From Petrosia ficiformis (taxonomy: Eukaryota; Porifera; Demospongiae; Haplosclerida; Petrosiidae): a stretch of DNA of 64,000 nucleotides. The stretch covers positions 8,762,001 through 8,826,000 of the forward strand of contig OX345636.1 of assembly GCA_947044365.1 (NCBI GenBank), in the 5' to 3' direction. The position numbers and the translations under genes were made by a program. The notes under the pieces are model-generated. The model was not told the DNA's origin and did not search any database. It saw nothing but the letters and a program-made list of their open reading frames with translations. The first letter of the stretch is position 1; the number at the start of each line of letters is the position of its first letter. Below are positions 46,619-57,906 of this stretch, piece by piece.

Positions 46619-47720
46619 ATTAATATGGAGGTATACATGTACATGTACTTCAAGATTTAAGTGTAAGACTAGTACTTGTACATGTACTAAGTAAAGTATT
46701 AATATGGAGGTATACATGTACATGTACTTCAAGATTTAAGTATAACACCAGTACTTGTACATGTACTAAGTAAAGTATTAATATGGAGGTATACATGCAC
46801 ATGTACTTCAAGATTTAAGTGTAAGACTAGTACTTGTACATGTACTAAGTAAAGTATTAATATGGAGGTATACATGTACATGTACTTCAAGATTTAAGTA
46901 TAAGACTAGTACTTGTACATGTACTAAGTAAAGTATTAATATGGAGGTATACATGTACATGTACTTCAAGATTTAAGTGTAAGACTAGTACTTGTACATG
47001 TACATTGTACTAAGTAAAGTATTAATATGGAGGTATACATGTACATGTACTTCAAGATTTAAGTGTAAGACTAGTACTTGTACATGTACCAAGTAAAGTA
47101 TTAATATGGAGGTATACATGTACATGTACTACAAGATTTAAGTGTAAGACTAGTACTTATGCATGTACTAAGTAAAGTATTAATATGGAGGTATACATGT
47201 ACATGTACTTCAAGATTTAAGTGTAAGACTAGTACTTGTACATGTACTAAGTAAAGTATTAATATGGAGGTATACATGTACATGTACTTCAAGATTTAAG
47301 TGTAAGACTAGTACTTGTGCATGTAGTATTAATATGGAGGTATACATGTACATGTACTTCAAGATTTAAGTGTAAGACTAGTACTTGTACATGTACCAAG
47401 TAAAGTATTAATATGGAGGTATACATGTACATGTACTACAAGATTTAAGTGTAAGACTAGTACTTATGCATGTACTAAGTAAAGTATTAATATGGATGTA
47501 TACATGTACATGTACTTCAAGATTTAAGTGTAAGACTAGTACTTGTACATGTAGTATTAATATGGAGGTATACATGTACATGTACTTCAAGATTTAAGTA
47601 TAAGACTAGTACTTGTACATGTACTAAGTAAAGTATTAATATGGAGGTATACATGTACATGTACTTCAAGATTTAAGTATAAGACTAGTACTTGTACATG
47701 TACTAAGTGAAGTATTAATA
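46619..47720. repeat. 79-bp tandem repeat
   Basis: About 14 units of TAATATGGAGGTATACATGT, ACATGTACTTCAAGATTTAA, GTGTAAGACTAGTACTTGTA, CATGTACTAAGTAAAGTAT. Starts at 46621, 46700 and 46779 show the 79-bp period. Two units lack ACTAAGTAAA and one has an extra TGTACAT. It lies in the intron between MATH exons 2 and 3. Confidence 0.96.
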
Positions 47721-47915
47721 TTGTCATCTTGTTTATTGAAAGAGTGTTCATCATTCATTCAGTGAAGCAATAATTATTTTTATACTATTCATACTGAATA
47801 CAAAATATATAAAACACGATACATGTACATAAAGAAAAGATATTCTTATGATTACTTTATGACCTGTCATAAAGTCAGACTGCTGCTTTCTTAGCTATAA
47901 AACCCATCAATCTAT

Positions 47916-48476
47916 TAGTGCTGCCACGATATAGAAAATTTTATATTGTATGTCGTGATGTTTATATCACGATATATCGCATATCACGATATAATTTAAT
48001 TAATTATTCATTTATATTAATAATAATTAAATGTTTTGACCAAAAGTTACAGTTATGTTATTTTTTGTCCTCTGCTCTTAAAACTTGCTGTACCTTTTAA
48101 ACTTAATTAGATACAACTATAAACTAAAATAAAGTAAGAAAATCTTATAATTTCTAAGGCTAGATTCCTACCTCGGTCGTCATCTTGCTCGTGGGCAACG
48201 CACACTTTTCAGGAAGTCAAAGGCTCTTTTGCTTTCCATGTTCCAGAATTAAGCTTGTTATTGTTTTAGAGACCTGCAGACACCTTTAAACTTGCAGAAA
48301 ATCAACATAGATACCTTCTTTCAGGTGCATGCAAGAAAAAGATTTTAACTAGTTCAAACATGACGCCGTTTTTTTCAACTGCGCATGTGTATACCATATT
48401 GATATAAAAAAATGTTATATCATATCGTATCATGGCTTATTATATCGTGATATGTCGATATATCGTGGCAGCACTA
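47916..48476. mobile_element. hAT-type MITE B, copy 2
   Basis: The ends read TAGTGCTGCCACGATAT on the left and its exact inverse on the right. The flanks CAATCTAT (47908-47915) and CAATGTAT (48477-48484) form an 8-bp duplication with one change. It aligns along its full length to 19368-19913 with small indels, and the minus-strand ATGACGACCGAG plus GTAGGA is conserved. Confidence 0.92.
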
Positions 48477-49009
48477 CAATGTATTATAGTCATTTATTTC
48501 TCCATTCTTCTTACTCAAGTTATATAACATTTTGGATTTTACATTTCAGCTGCTACAGCTGTTAGCCACAGTATTTAAAAGCAGCTGTCTTTTATCATGA
48601 ATCAGTCTATAGTTGACCACATGTCTGTTTGCTACCATGAATACATATTATCATATTAATACAGTCTGTAGAATAATCCCTTAGAGGACTGATGCATCAT
48701 TCCTGTATGGGTCAAATGTCACATCTATGCAGTTAGGAGTACATTCCTACCATTACGAAGCACTCAAAATGATTGTAATAGTTGTCAAGGATAAGCCCAT
48801 GAAAATGGTAGATTATTTTTTGGCTTCCCTTTCCCCTAAATATAGACTACGATGGGGTGGGGTGGGGGGTGCACCTGTGCAATTTCTGGATTCAGTAACC
48901 CTGCCCACCCAATTTAGTGTGTAGCTGAGACACTTCGCTTGCTGTTAAAGCTGATATCATCTGTATAGCTGTTGCCAACATGCAGTGGGGTTGTTTGATT
49001 GCAGCTACA

Positions 49010-49210
49010 GTCAAAAGAGGAGAACAATGCATTTGAATTAGTCCTAAAAGTGCTTGGGTCTTTCAAGTCACGATAAGCAAGTTTGTAGATGTAGTACTTT
49101 ATGTCAGAAAAGAGCCAAGTTTAGAGTACAGAAAGTGAACAGTGGCCAAGATATCTGTAACAGAGACCTCAGGGTTTGTTAGGACGAATTTTGAAAAACA
49201 AGCTCAGGGT
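49010..49210 (-). repeat. Remnant of transposon-type family K
   Basis: CTTTCAAGTCACGATAAGCA, AGAGCCAAGTTTAGAG, AGTGAACAGTGGCCAAGATA and AAACAAGCTCAGGGTTAA match 18530-18700 in order. The region just upstream (48727-48930) has an unrelated-looking short ORF and a GGGGTGGGGTGGGGGG run. Confidence 0.65.
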
Positions 49211-51361
49211 TAACAACACAAGCTAAAAATCTGTCAACATTTTGCATTTCACATCAAATTGATAAGTAACAAATTAAAGAATTGAGGAAGGAGTTTATAA
49301 ATGTTACACAGTACTATATAAATATACAAGGTATAAGTATTAACACTTAGTACTTAAAATGTACTTGTGGCATTTCCTGATTGTGAATCCAAAGCTACTG
49401 ATAATCAGGGAGGATAAATATATTAACACTACAGCTGATATTATCCTTCATATTTATCATGTATTGTATGTGTATGAATTTACTGGCTCCAATCTCATTA
49501 TATTAGATGAAGAAGAGATTGAAAAAGAGATGTGCAATTATTATGACTCACAAGAATCTATTATAGTAGTACATTAAAAGATATTACTGTAAAGTTCTAA
49601 TACATCATCATAATGAATTGATCACTGTACATTATAGTATGTCTATTTTGTTTTGATTGTTTTTCTTGCACAAATATATATAGCTCATAAAAGAAACAGT
49701 TTAAATGTGAATATAGAAGTAATTAATACAAACCAATTACCACCAGTGATTTGAGCCAGAAGTATTATATTTGGAAACAGACATGGAATATAGAAATCAC
49801 AATTAGACAAGCATGCACATCTCCTCTATAGAGCTTTGTTGTGGAGGCTTTTACTAACAACAATGTGATTGGTCATGTTATTGTGATAGTATTTCTAAAT
49901 CAGTTGAATATAATAATTATTATTACAACTATCAAAATTTATTATTAGTATTTGAATGATGCAGCTGATATTTTTCAAAGTATTGTAGAAGGCGTTCTCT
50001 ACATGGGTTCTCAACCTGGCTCCAGTAGTCACATAGCGGAGGTGAATTTATTTAGCAGTGGTGTGCTGTGATTATTATCTAATCATATATGTAGAGTGAT
50101 GGGTATATAGGCATATCTAGATTAGGTTCCAGTAGCTTGAATGATATAATTATAGTACTCAGAACTCCAGTTGGATTTATTTACCAGTGATGATTATCAT
50201 TGTTCACAAAAGTGGAATGTCAATGTTGTGTCACTCTTGTGATATAATTGCATCCTGAACTAGTCATTTACTCAATTAAACAAATATTATACTATAGTAA
50301 ACTGCACTCATTTCCAAGTTCAGATTTCATGCAGTTTGATAATCACTCATAATTGGTCAAGATAATCGTGATACTATATACAAACATTGATGATTGCCAA
50401 TACCAACTAATGCACACCTCTATAATTACATCACTGTCAATAATCTTCTATATTATGATAGACCATTGTTTGGTTATTAGCTACATAAGCATGCAAATTA
50501 TTGTGATCATAAATACTATTTACCTTTCGTCATTATGTGATCATAAATACCATTTTCTTTTGGTCATTACAATTGACATGGAAGCATACTTTGCTTATTA
50601 TAATAAGTTACAGGTATTATAATAATAATCATACAGTCACTGATTATTATTCTTATAGTAAATCAACGACACTGCATGACTGTTAATTATTACAGCAAAT
50701 TCGCACAGTAAATGCAGCTACAAAATTGGATTGAGACTGAATTCAGTAGATCGCACAATGTTTTTTTTTTACAGTAGCTCAGTTTTAAATTTCATTCAAA
50801 ATTGATTGTGACCATCACTATGATTGCTTTCTATGAGGTTTAAACATATTAATTTTATTGGTGTTATTACAATATCAGTCACATATTTGAAAAATAACCA
50901 ATACTGATACTAGAAATAATGTCCAATAATGACTGATTACCAATTTTTTTTTATCAGTGAGTCAATTAAATGATCATCATTTATTTGTACATTTATGACA
51001 ATAATTATTATGATTATAATATAAAATTAATCTGTATGAACAAGATAATTATAATGATTCAGATAAAGTATCGCTATGATCACTTTACAGTAGCGATCAC
51101 TCATTGTCTATGGCACTAGTATCAGTAGCATTATTTTATGCACCAGGCTGATTAACCCTTCATCTGTGAGCTGACCCCCTGTAACTTCTTTACAACATAC
51201 ACAATGCAAGTGTCCTCGAAATTGATAATTAGTTATAGAGGATGAGAAATGTAAGTAACTCTTGCTTCAGTTGAGTTTTATTTTAATACTCAAATAATCA
51301 AGTAAGAAAAATGAGATGAGATGACATGAGTAATAATTTTTAATTTTTGTTAAAACATTAC
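49211..51361. other. Intronic sequence, no gene seen
   Basis: AT-rich part of the intron between MATH exons 2 and 3. A plus-strand ORF at 49359-49577 contains an acidic run (LDEEEIEKEM), but it has no recognised domain and no splice support. Confidence 0.5.
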
Positions 51362-51877
51362 CTGGTAGTAGTGACACCTGGAAACATAGACTCTCATGAT
51401 GAAGATACTTCGTATTTTTGTCACTGTTGTATTGTAGATCTGCATGGGAGATGAGCTGATGTTCAAACATACCATTTGGTGCTATGGTATCTTCAGTAAT
51501 TCTGTTTCGACAGTCAAATGGCGTACTATCATTGAAGGAAATAATCGTCTCCACATGTCTATTGTCCTCTCTCCAGTTGAGGAGTTTAATTGCAACATCA
51601 ATTTTGAAAGGCCAATCTAAACTGAGATCATCCTCTCCTTTTGTTAGGAACACACCTGCAGATATGTGTGTACCTTTTGCACTATCAGATCCATCAGGAT
51701 CAACAACTAATTGTAAGCGATATCCACATTTTGATGTGTAAAATGCAGGGCTCCACCATCTGCTACTAATGTTTTTGTATTCATGGAAATTGGACATGGT
51801 TAGTAGACACGGAGCAATGAGTTGAGAGGATTCACTGATAGGAGAATTATACCAGCTTGGTGTGTCAACAGTTTCAC
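51362..51877 (-). CDS. MATH gene exon: linker plus second TRAF-type MATH domain
   Basis: The acceptor TATACAG, then GT and ETVDTPSWYNSPISESSQLI, APCLLTMSNFHEYKNISSRW. The domain follows with WSPAFYTSKCGYRLQL, DPDGSDSAKGTHISAGVFLT, KGEDDLSLDWPF, VAIKLLNWREDNRHVETIIS, QLISHADLQY and NTKYLHHESLCFQVSLLPG, then the donor GTAATG. 516 bp, symmetric phase 1-1. The usual Asn-Gly of the TRAF strand is Asp-Gly here, and LMKGE is LTKGE. Confidence 0.88.
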
Positions 51878-52887
51878 CTGTATATATAAATATAGAAAAT
51901 AATTATTAACTGATAATCATTATCTACATTTAATATGAATCAAGTATACAGTACAACAGTGGATGTCATGCATATTGATAGAATAATAATTATTCTTATA
52001 TCAGTTGTAATTGTTATCCTGTTGAATATTTGAAAATACAATAGTATCTTTCACTTCACATAAACTTTGTTATCCAGAAAGCCTAAACAACATAGGGAAG
52101 GTAAGGAGTTTCATTTGACACTAAATTCTTCAGAAGTGGACTTTCAAACATTGTGTGGTAGAAGAATATCTCTTTACACTTTATAATACACTTATGGATC
52201 GCTATCAGGTATTCATGTGAGAAGTAAACATTCAATGATCAGAAGTCTTGTTTTGCTCAATTTTTGATAACATTGCTATGTGCTACCAAATTATAAACAG
52301 CAGTGTATAATAATTATGTAAATTGTTTATAATTATATTGTGCATGTATAAACACAGATCTATATCAGTCTAATTATGTGTTGTATATTTTCCACTATCA
52401 TAAATACTATAATGATCAACAATTCTGTACTGCATTTGTCACTGAACATGATGACAAATAGATAGCCGAAATATATGTGAGTGTTACAAAAATCAACTTA
52501 ACTACCTACTTGTCAAATCAGTAACAAAAATAAATATTGTTTTATATGTACACTGGAGTGGTACATGGGAAAATAATAATGAATTCTTGTTTTAGCTACA
52601 GTTTAAGCAAACCAGTTTAATGGACACTTTCTATAATTATATAAGTTATACCAGATTATCTTTAGACACCAACAACTAATTATAGCAGCCTAATAATTAC
52701 ATTAATAAATAGTTCAATGATTGTTTAGTCAGTCTAGAGGGGCAAGAGGTCAGATTCTAATGTAACAATAACATTAAATAGTTTTGGAGTGTCCCAGAAT
52801 ATAAACCTCTGACATAATTATAAGTACTTTATCTAAATTGAACTTGTTATAATGGTTTACAAACTGTTCTATAATAATTTATATTAC

Positions 52888-53367
52888 CTGTTAACATAGT
52901 AACTTTAGAAACTTTAAAATACAGTGTATTGTCACAAAGATAATGTGTGCTCTTATCAATGTTGTGGTGTAGATTACTGTGAGCAATGAATCGTTGATAG
53001 TACATCCCTCCAGCTGCTCTGTCTCCAATAGACACTCGGTCTAAACAAAAGGATGGTGCCATATTGTGACTGAAGATTCTTTCGACATGATTTCGATCCT
53101 CCTTGGAGTTGAGAAGCTGCAAGTTAATGAAACCTTCGAAAGGCCATTTCAACTTGTCGTCATTCTGACTTTTCATAAGATACACAGAGGCAGATATATG
53201 TGTACCTTTAGCACTACTATGACCAACAGCATCAATTCTTAATTGCGCCTTGTATCCATTGGGTGCTGTATAAAAAGGAGGGCTGAACCAGGAATCATCA
53301 TTGGTTTTGTGTTGTGAGAAGTTATTCATTGCTATTATACACGGTGGATGTGCAATTGTCATATAAT
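52888..53367 (-). CDS. MATH gene exon: first TRAF-type MATH domain, short linker
   Basis: The acceptor ATGTTATAG, then AT (completes an Asp codon), YMTIAHPPCIIAMNNFSQHK, TNDDSWFSPPFYTAPNGYKA, SSAKGTHISASVYLMKSQND, LKWPFEGFINLQLLNSKEDR, RFIAHSNLHH, STHYLCDNTLYFKVSKVTML, T and the donor GTAATA at 52888. 480 bp. It lacks the PxWYxPP linker of the other four, as expected for the domain placed directly after the coiled coil. Phase 1 at both ends. Confidence 0.88.
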
Positions 53368-53531
53368 CTATAACATAAAAAGTAAATATTCTATAACAAT
53401 TATTATACTTCATAAAATCATCTAATTCAAGTTAACTTTATACTATGAAATGGAGCTGCATTAAAAAATTATACATAGTTTTATGTAATCATGGACTAGC
53501 AGATTATATTATATCTTCATTATAATTATAC

Positions 53532-53600
53532 CTGTATCAGCTACACTTGTCACATTGACTTGTGATTTTTGGTTCTTCAGTGCTTGTAACTTCTGATTTC
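53532..53600 (-). CDS. MATH gene coil exon (23 codons)
   Basis: Bounded by AG at 53601 and GT at 53531. It reads NQKLQALKNQKSQVNVTSVA, DT. Phase 1-1. The last G joins AT of the next exon to make Asp. It links the coiled coil to the first MATH domain. Confidence 0.7.
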
Positions 53601-53742
53601 CTGTACGTGTTCAATGAAAATAATAATTTCCAAATGTACAATCTTTCATAATTTTATTCTCTTCTTAAAAACACTATATACTACAATAGTAACTGTGACT
53701 AAAGTCTTATTGCTTATTACAATCTAAACACATAAGTATCAC

Positions 53743-53850
53743 CTGATTCAATTTGTATAGTTTTCATTGTGGAGATCTTCTTCTCAAGTTCCAATTTTTT
53801 ACTCAGTTCTTTTTTTTCTGATGTTATTTTGTTGATTTGATCCTTATGTA
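53743..53850 (-). CDS. MATH gene coiled-coil exon
   Basis: The acceptor TTTTATAG and donor GTGATA enclose 108 bp reading HKDQINKITSEKKELSKKLE, LEKKISTMKTIQIES. It is strongly heptad-like with Leu/Ile at a and d positions, as in the trimer-forming coil before TRAF-C. Phase 1-1. Its paralogue is 56277-56384, with the same length. Confidence 0.78.
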
Positions 53851-53902
53851 CTATAAAATGTTGTGAGTTATTACGTAATTCAAATATGAAACATAATTAT
53901 AC

Positions 53903-53956
53903 CTTTCAGCTCTTCAGTGAGTTTGGTAATAGGTTCCAAAGATTTTGGACTCTTAG
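53903..53956 (-). CDS. MATH gene short exon, 54 bp
   Basis: Reads KSPKSLEPITKLTEELK between a TGTAG acceptor and a GTATAA donor. Phase 1-1. Near-identical in sense to 54757-54810 (KSQKPIESITKLTEELK) and related to 56439-56492. Confidence 0.78.
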
Positions 53957-54055
53957 CTACATTTGTATAATTATAATAAGTGAAACGAATAATAGTTATC
54001 ATTCAGTTCATAAATTCTTTATGCTTTGAATCATAATAATTACCAAAATTCTTAC

Positions 54056-54145
54056 CTCCAGTATTACTGATCTTGTGTGTTCCCCTTTCTTGTACAAATC
54101 TACTCTCAGAACTACTAATCCCTCCATGATCATCTGATATTATAC
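54056..54145 (-). CDS. MATH gene exon, 90 bp
   Basis: Reads IISDDHGGISSSESRFVQER, GTHKISNTG between an AATGTAG acceptor and a GTAAGA donor. Phase 1-1. Hydrophilic and Ser-rich. It seems to be the counterpart of 56577-56681, which ends KIEEGITTTG. Confidence 0.65.
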
Positions 54146-54607
54146 CTACATTTGGTGAATACATTTAATGGATAATCCCTAGTACATTAAATGAACTATA
54201 ACAACATTACAGTATTTTCTTGTAGAAATATTTTATGATTATACTTGCATTATGAGGGATTACTGTAATCATTATTGCTGGTGAAAATTACATTTATAGA
54301 GGCTTCCAAATGTAATTTTAAACATTACATTTTCATATATCTACAATACATTATAGTAAGTAGTTGATTGCATTCTCAAAGCTGATATTTTAGTACAAAA
54401 AATTGGACATGTAAAGGAAAGACATAAATTTCTGTCATGAGGGAAATGCTACAATTACTATTACTATTGTGATCAAATTGTGTAGTTTATCAAATGCAGG
54501 ACGAGTGTATATTCCATTATAAACTATAACAATACTAACTTACTTGTAGTCACGAGCCTACCATAACTTCCTTAGCAATATTTTTATGCCCTTTTGTAAA
54601 TACTAAC

Positions 54608-54673
54608 CTGGCAAAGTTTGCTCAGGAATTTTCTTTCGTACATCCAAACTTTTATGTGACTCATGTTTTTGAG
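54608..54673 (-). CDS. MATH gene exon, tentative, 66 bp
   Basis: Reads QKHESHKSLDVRKKIPEQTL, P with donor GTTAGT. The acceptor CAAACAACAG has a poor pyrimidine tract. The border was chosen because it gives phase 1-1 like every neighbour. It may be a different length or absent. Confidence 0.42.
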
Positions 54674-54756
54674 CTGTTGTTTGGCCATTTTCATGTCATA
54701 AGGAATGAGCAGGTCAGTAATTATAATTAGCATGGCAATAAAACAACAAAACTTAC

Positions 54757-54810
54757 CTTTCAACTCTTCGGTGAGTTTGGTAATAGATTCTATTGGTTTT
54801 TGACTCTTAG
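54757..54810 (-). CDS. MATH gene short exon, 54 bp
   Basis: Acceptor ATATACAG, KSQKPIESITKLTEELK, donor GTAAGT. Phase 1-1. A recent duplicate of 53903-53956. Confidence 0.75.
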
Positions 54811-55194
54811 CTGTATATGTGTAATAAATAATAGTATTAAATTCACTATTGTTTGTAATTAGTAGTTTCAAAGTCACCCTAGTGTAAATATAAAATGAAT
54901 TCCTGTGGGGCTTTTGGAGCAGGAAATTTCATGGTAAATAAGTGGAAAGTTTATTTTCAAGTTGATTTACAAGTTGTTTATAGCTGGAGATATTGTTATT
55001 ACTATATACTCCTCGAGGGTGTACCAGACTCAAGCTTTATCTCTATCAGTCTTAGCAGAAGCCTCAAACTAGGTAATAATAATGCTTTTAGTAATCTGTA
55101 CATGTGACTATATAATTGGGCCATGTTCCTTTCGAATAATAACCAAAATATTTATAATGTATTTATCACTGGTGTGTTGCAAGTGAAATCTAAC

Positions 55195-55735
55195 AAGTGT
55201 ATATAGAGAAAAAAACATCCCTATATTTGCTTTGTGATGACTATGTATTAAGCATTGCTGATGGCACTAGTGTCTCTACCTTTCTGTGTACTCCTGGGGC
55301 CTGAATACGTAAGTGTAAGCCTAATTGCAGTCTAAATACACAGATGTCTGATGAACTGACTGAGGTACTCCTTCAAGGTTCTAAATGATGACTTCCTCGT
55401 GTCTGAAACTCAACAACTTATCATACTTACTTGTTAAAGATTCTTGCATAATATCTATACTGTTTCTCTGCTATATACAACAGTTATTAGCAGTTTTACA
55501 TCCTTTCTGAATCTTCCTGGCTGGTCTGTAGCTCAAACGCGCGTTCTTTTACGCGCCACGCCCATTAATTGACCGAGCCCCCGGGAATGACGCAACTTCC
55601 TTAACTACGTATACAACGCATAGTCGCGCAAGTGACACAAGAATATATATAATATATATATATATAAACATACATCGAACCCGTGGGAAAGCAATCATAG
55701 GGATGGCCCTACGGGCCATAAAAACATGGCCATCT
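55195..55735 (-). mobile_element. Interspersed family G, copy 3, in an intron of the MATH gene
   Basis: Read on minus: GGGCCATCCCTATGATTGCT near 55720, TAGTTAAGGAAGTTGCGTCA, CGGTCAATTAATGGGCGTGG, CAGACCAGCCAGGAAGATTC, TAGCAGAGAAACAGTATAGA, and ACAAAGCAAATATAGGGATG at the right end. It is the best-preserved copy and higher in GC than its surroundings, so probably the youngest. Confidence 0.85.
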
Positions 55736-55945
55736 GTGTTTTCTCGTAATTACATTTCTACACTAATTATTGCTAATTATGGAATGCATGTAAATACTTA
55801 TTCAAAGAAATTGCATTTGAAGCTGAATTAGTTATTCTAAACATAGATGTTTTTTCAGTATCTTTTAAGATGTATGATTTTATTATGTTATTTATATGTC
55901 TGTGTGTCAATTAATGAACTCTGATATCAATGATAAAGAAATTAC

Positions 55946-55996
55946 CTTCCTGTTGCTCAGTGGTTCTGGTCACAGTTTCTATTTTTGGACTCTCAG
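55946..55996 (-). CDS. MATH gene short exon, 51 bp
   Basis: Acceptor TTTATTTTAG, ESPKIETVTRTTEQQE, donor GTAATT. Phase 1-1. Related to the 54-bp exons by its (K/E)SPK start and TExxE end, one codon shorter. Confidence 0.68.
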
Positions 55997-56276
55997 CTAA
56001 AATAAAATAAAAATATTATTACAATCCTCATAAAGTATAAAGCAGAATGCCAAATAAGAGGACTACACAGTTACTAGCATGTATGTCTTATGGTTGCAAT
56101 GTTGGCCTTTTTAAATAAATAATTTCTAATGTGTGAAGCAGGTTTGAGAAAATATTGAATTAGCAACTAATAAAAATTATGGTTGTACTAACAAGAATAG
56201 TTGTGTTGGAAATTTCAGTCCAAATCAACCATAAATAATTATAATTTCACAGTTTTATATTTTGTCACATAATAAC

Positions 56277-56384
56277 CTGATTGAAGTTGCATGGATTTTG
56301 ATTTTGACATTTTTTTCTCAACTTCTAATTTCCTCTCCAATTTATGTTTTTCTGCTATTAGCATGTTATTTTCTTCTTTGTAAA
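56277..56384 (-). CDS. MATH gene coiled-coil exon
   Basis: 108 bp between ATAATAG and GTTATT, reading YKEENNMLIAEKHKLERKLE, VEKKMSKSKSMQLQS. A heptad coil and paralogue of 53743-53850 (shared KLExEKK(I/M)S and Q(I/L)(E/Q)S end). Phase 1-1. Confidence 0.78.
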
Positions 56385-56438
56385 CTATTATGAAAATCAA
56401 TTGAGTTATTAGTATGTAAATAACTCAACAAAACTTAC

Positions 56439-56492
56439 CATTTAGCTGTTCAGTGAGTTGATTGATCAATTCTGTTGCCGTTTTGCTGGCAG
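56439..56492 (-). CDS. MATH gene short exon, 54 bp
   Basis: Acceptor CACTACAG, ASKTATELINQLTEQLN, donor GTAAGT. Phase 1-1. Same length and layout as 53903-53956 and 54757-54810. Confidence 0.75.
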
Positions 56493-56576
56493 CTGTAGTG
56501 AATAGTATTTAAATACAATATTTGTGCAATATAATTATATTATCAATGATCTTATCAAAATACTCACACAAGTCAC

Positions 56577-56681
56577 CTCCAGTGGTTGTGATTCCCTCCT
56601 CTATCTTTGTCACAGTTAGTTCACGAGACATTAGTCTACTAATAGAGGCATTGTTTTCTTCATGAACATCCAATACTACAT
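56577..56681 (-). CDS. MATH gene exon, 105 bp
   Basis: Acceptor ATTATAG, VVLDVHEENNASISRLMSRE, LTVTKIEEGITTTG, donor GTGACT. An alternative donor GTGAGT lies 9 nt further on but would change the phase. Phase 1-1. Confidence 0.68.
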
Positions 56682-56746
56682 CTATAATATGTTAATGATG
56701 GTCAATCATAAAATTTATAGTCCAGTCAAACACATAGTTCTTATAC

Positions 56747-56843
56747 CATTGTCTTCATGCTGTTCATCACAAGTAATGTCAACTGCTGTGTTTTCCTTTA
56801 ATGTGTGTTCCATATCTAGTGTCGAGTCTTCTTCAATTGATGT
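56747..56843 (-). CDS. MATH gene exon, acidic, 97 bp
   Basis: It starts in phase 0 after TGCAG with TSIEEDSTLDMEHTLKENTA, VDITCDEQHEDN and ends phase 1 before GTATAA. An in-frame ATG lies just upstream (MYMQTSIEED), so this could also be a first coding exon of a shorter isoform that skips the 701-bp exon. Confidence 0.65.
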
Positions 56844-57077
56844 CTGCATGTACATGAATGATAAAATCAATACACTCGTCTAACAATGCTTTTTATACGT
56901 AATGTGCTTTTAGTCAACTATTAGTTTCATAAAATTAGATAATTATGCTATGAAATTAGTAAGGCCTACTCTTGTATTTACGCTAACTTGTGATTTAGCA
57001 TGGGCAACTTCATTTATGCTATGCCAGGCCTAATCTTGTATTTATCCTACTTGGCAGCTCTTAGTAAATAAACTTAC

Positions 57078-57778
57078 AATCTTTGCTGTGTATTCTAGGA
57101 CTACACAATATCCGATTGATAGACTCATAACACCTTCTTCAGTCAAGATGGAAAGATTTCGCTGTGCCTTCAGGATTAGTAGGCTTGTGATAGTGTGAGA
57201 TGAATAACAAGTCAGGATGATGGAATTTCCTGTTTTCATATCAACTACTGTGACTTCATCAGCTAACTCTTCAAAAGCTTTGCACAGCAGGCCTCTTATA
57301 TCACTGAGTCTGTATTCGTCTACTTTCCAGTCTAAAGTAAATTTCACTGTTTCACATTTGAGAGGTTCTGTAGATGTGGACTGGATGAAATGTTTACCAA
57401 TGCATGGACTAAGACGAATATGTTTGCAGAATTTAGATAAGGCATCATTGTAACTGGTAATGCAATCTTGTGCCTCTTTGATCTGAAAGTGTTTTGCAAT
57501 TGCCTCCATGCAGGAAAGATTAAGTAGTGAACACTTGTCTTCAATAACCTCCAAAACTTCATTGACAGACGTACACTGCTTTAACCTTGGTTTCAATGCA
57601 CGATATGGCCACCCGAGAATTGCTATTAATTTTTCAATGGGAGGATTTTTTGCCGAGATGAACGACTTAACATTTTCCATTGTAATGCCAAATTTTATAA
57701 TCATTGCATCAAATTTGGCTTCTTCAGTTAGGGGAATTATAACTTCTGTAACTGAATTAGATGTTTGCAAAGAAGAAT
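57078..57778 (-). CDS. MATH gene N-terminal exon, uncharacterised globular unit
   Basis: The exon follows a textbook acceptor (CATTTCTTGTCTCAACTGCAG) and ends at GTAAGTTT. It is 701 bp: phase 1 at the start, phase 0 at the end. The translation has two parts. A helical first part (EAKFDAMIIKFGITMENVKS, ILGWPYRALKPRLKQC) may be death-fold-like. The second part, with VNEVLEVIEDKCSLLNLSCM, EAIAKHFQIKEAQDCITSYN, LSKFCKHIRLS and VDMKTGNSIILTCYSSHT, follows a layout I know from many sponge and cnidarian proteins: a KCS..N...L..I...F...E....Y...L..FCK region followed by a small beta-rich tail. I know no accepted name. No RING or zinc fingers of ordinary TRAFs are seen. No ATG starts this exon, so the true N-terminus lies upstream. 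Confidence 0.85.
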
Positions 57779-57906
57779 CTGCAGTTGAGACAAGAAATGT
57801 ACATTAAGATTGATAGACATACTTAACAGGTATAATTATGCACACAATTAATTCACATGCAAAGTTTATGCATAATCTTGTAATTATACTAAATGACTGC
57901 TAATAC

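Noticed and set aside
54584..54877. 97-codon minus-strand ORF as a gene
   Set aside because: It spans two short coil exons and their intron in a different frame; the phase-1 exons explain the coding signal better.
57217..57807. Plus-strand ORFs opposite the N-terminal MATH-gene exon
   Set aside because: They are antisense shadows of the 701-bp exon, which has good splice sites and family-like protein on the minus strand.
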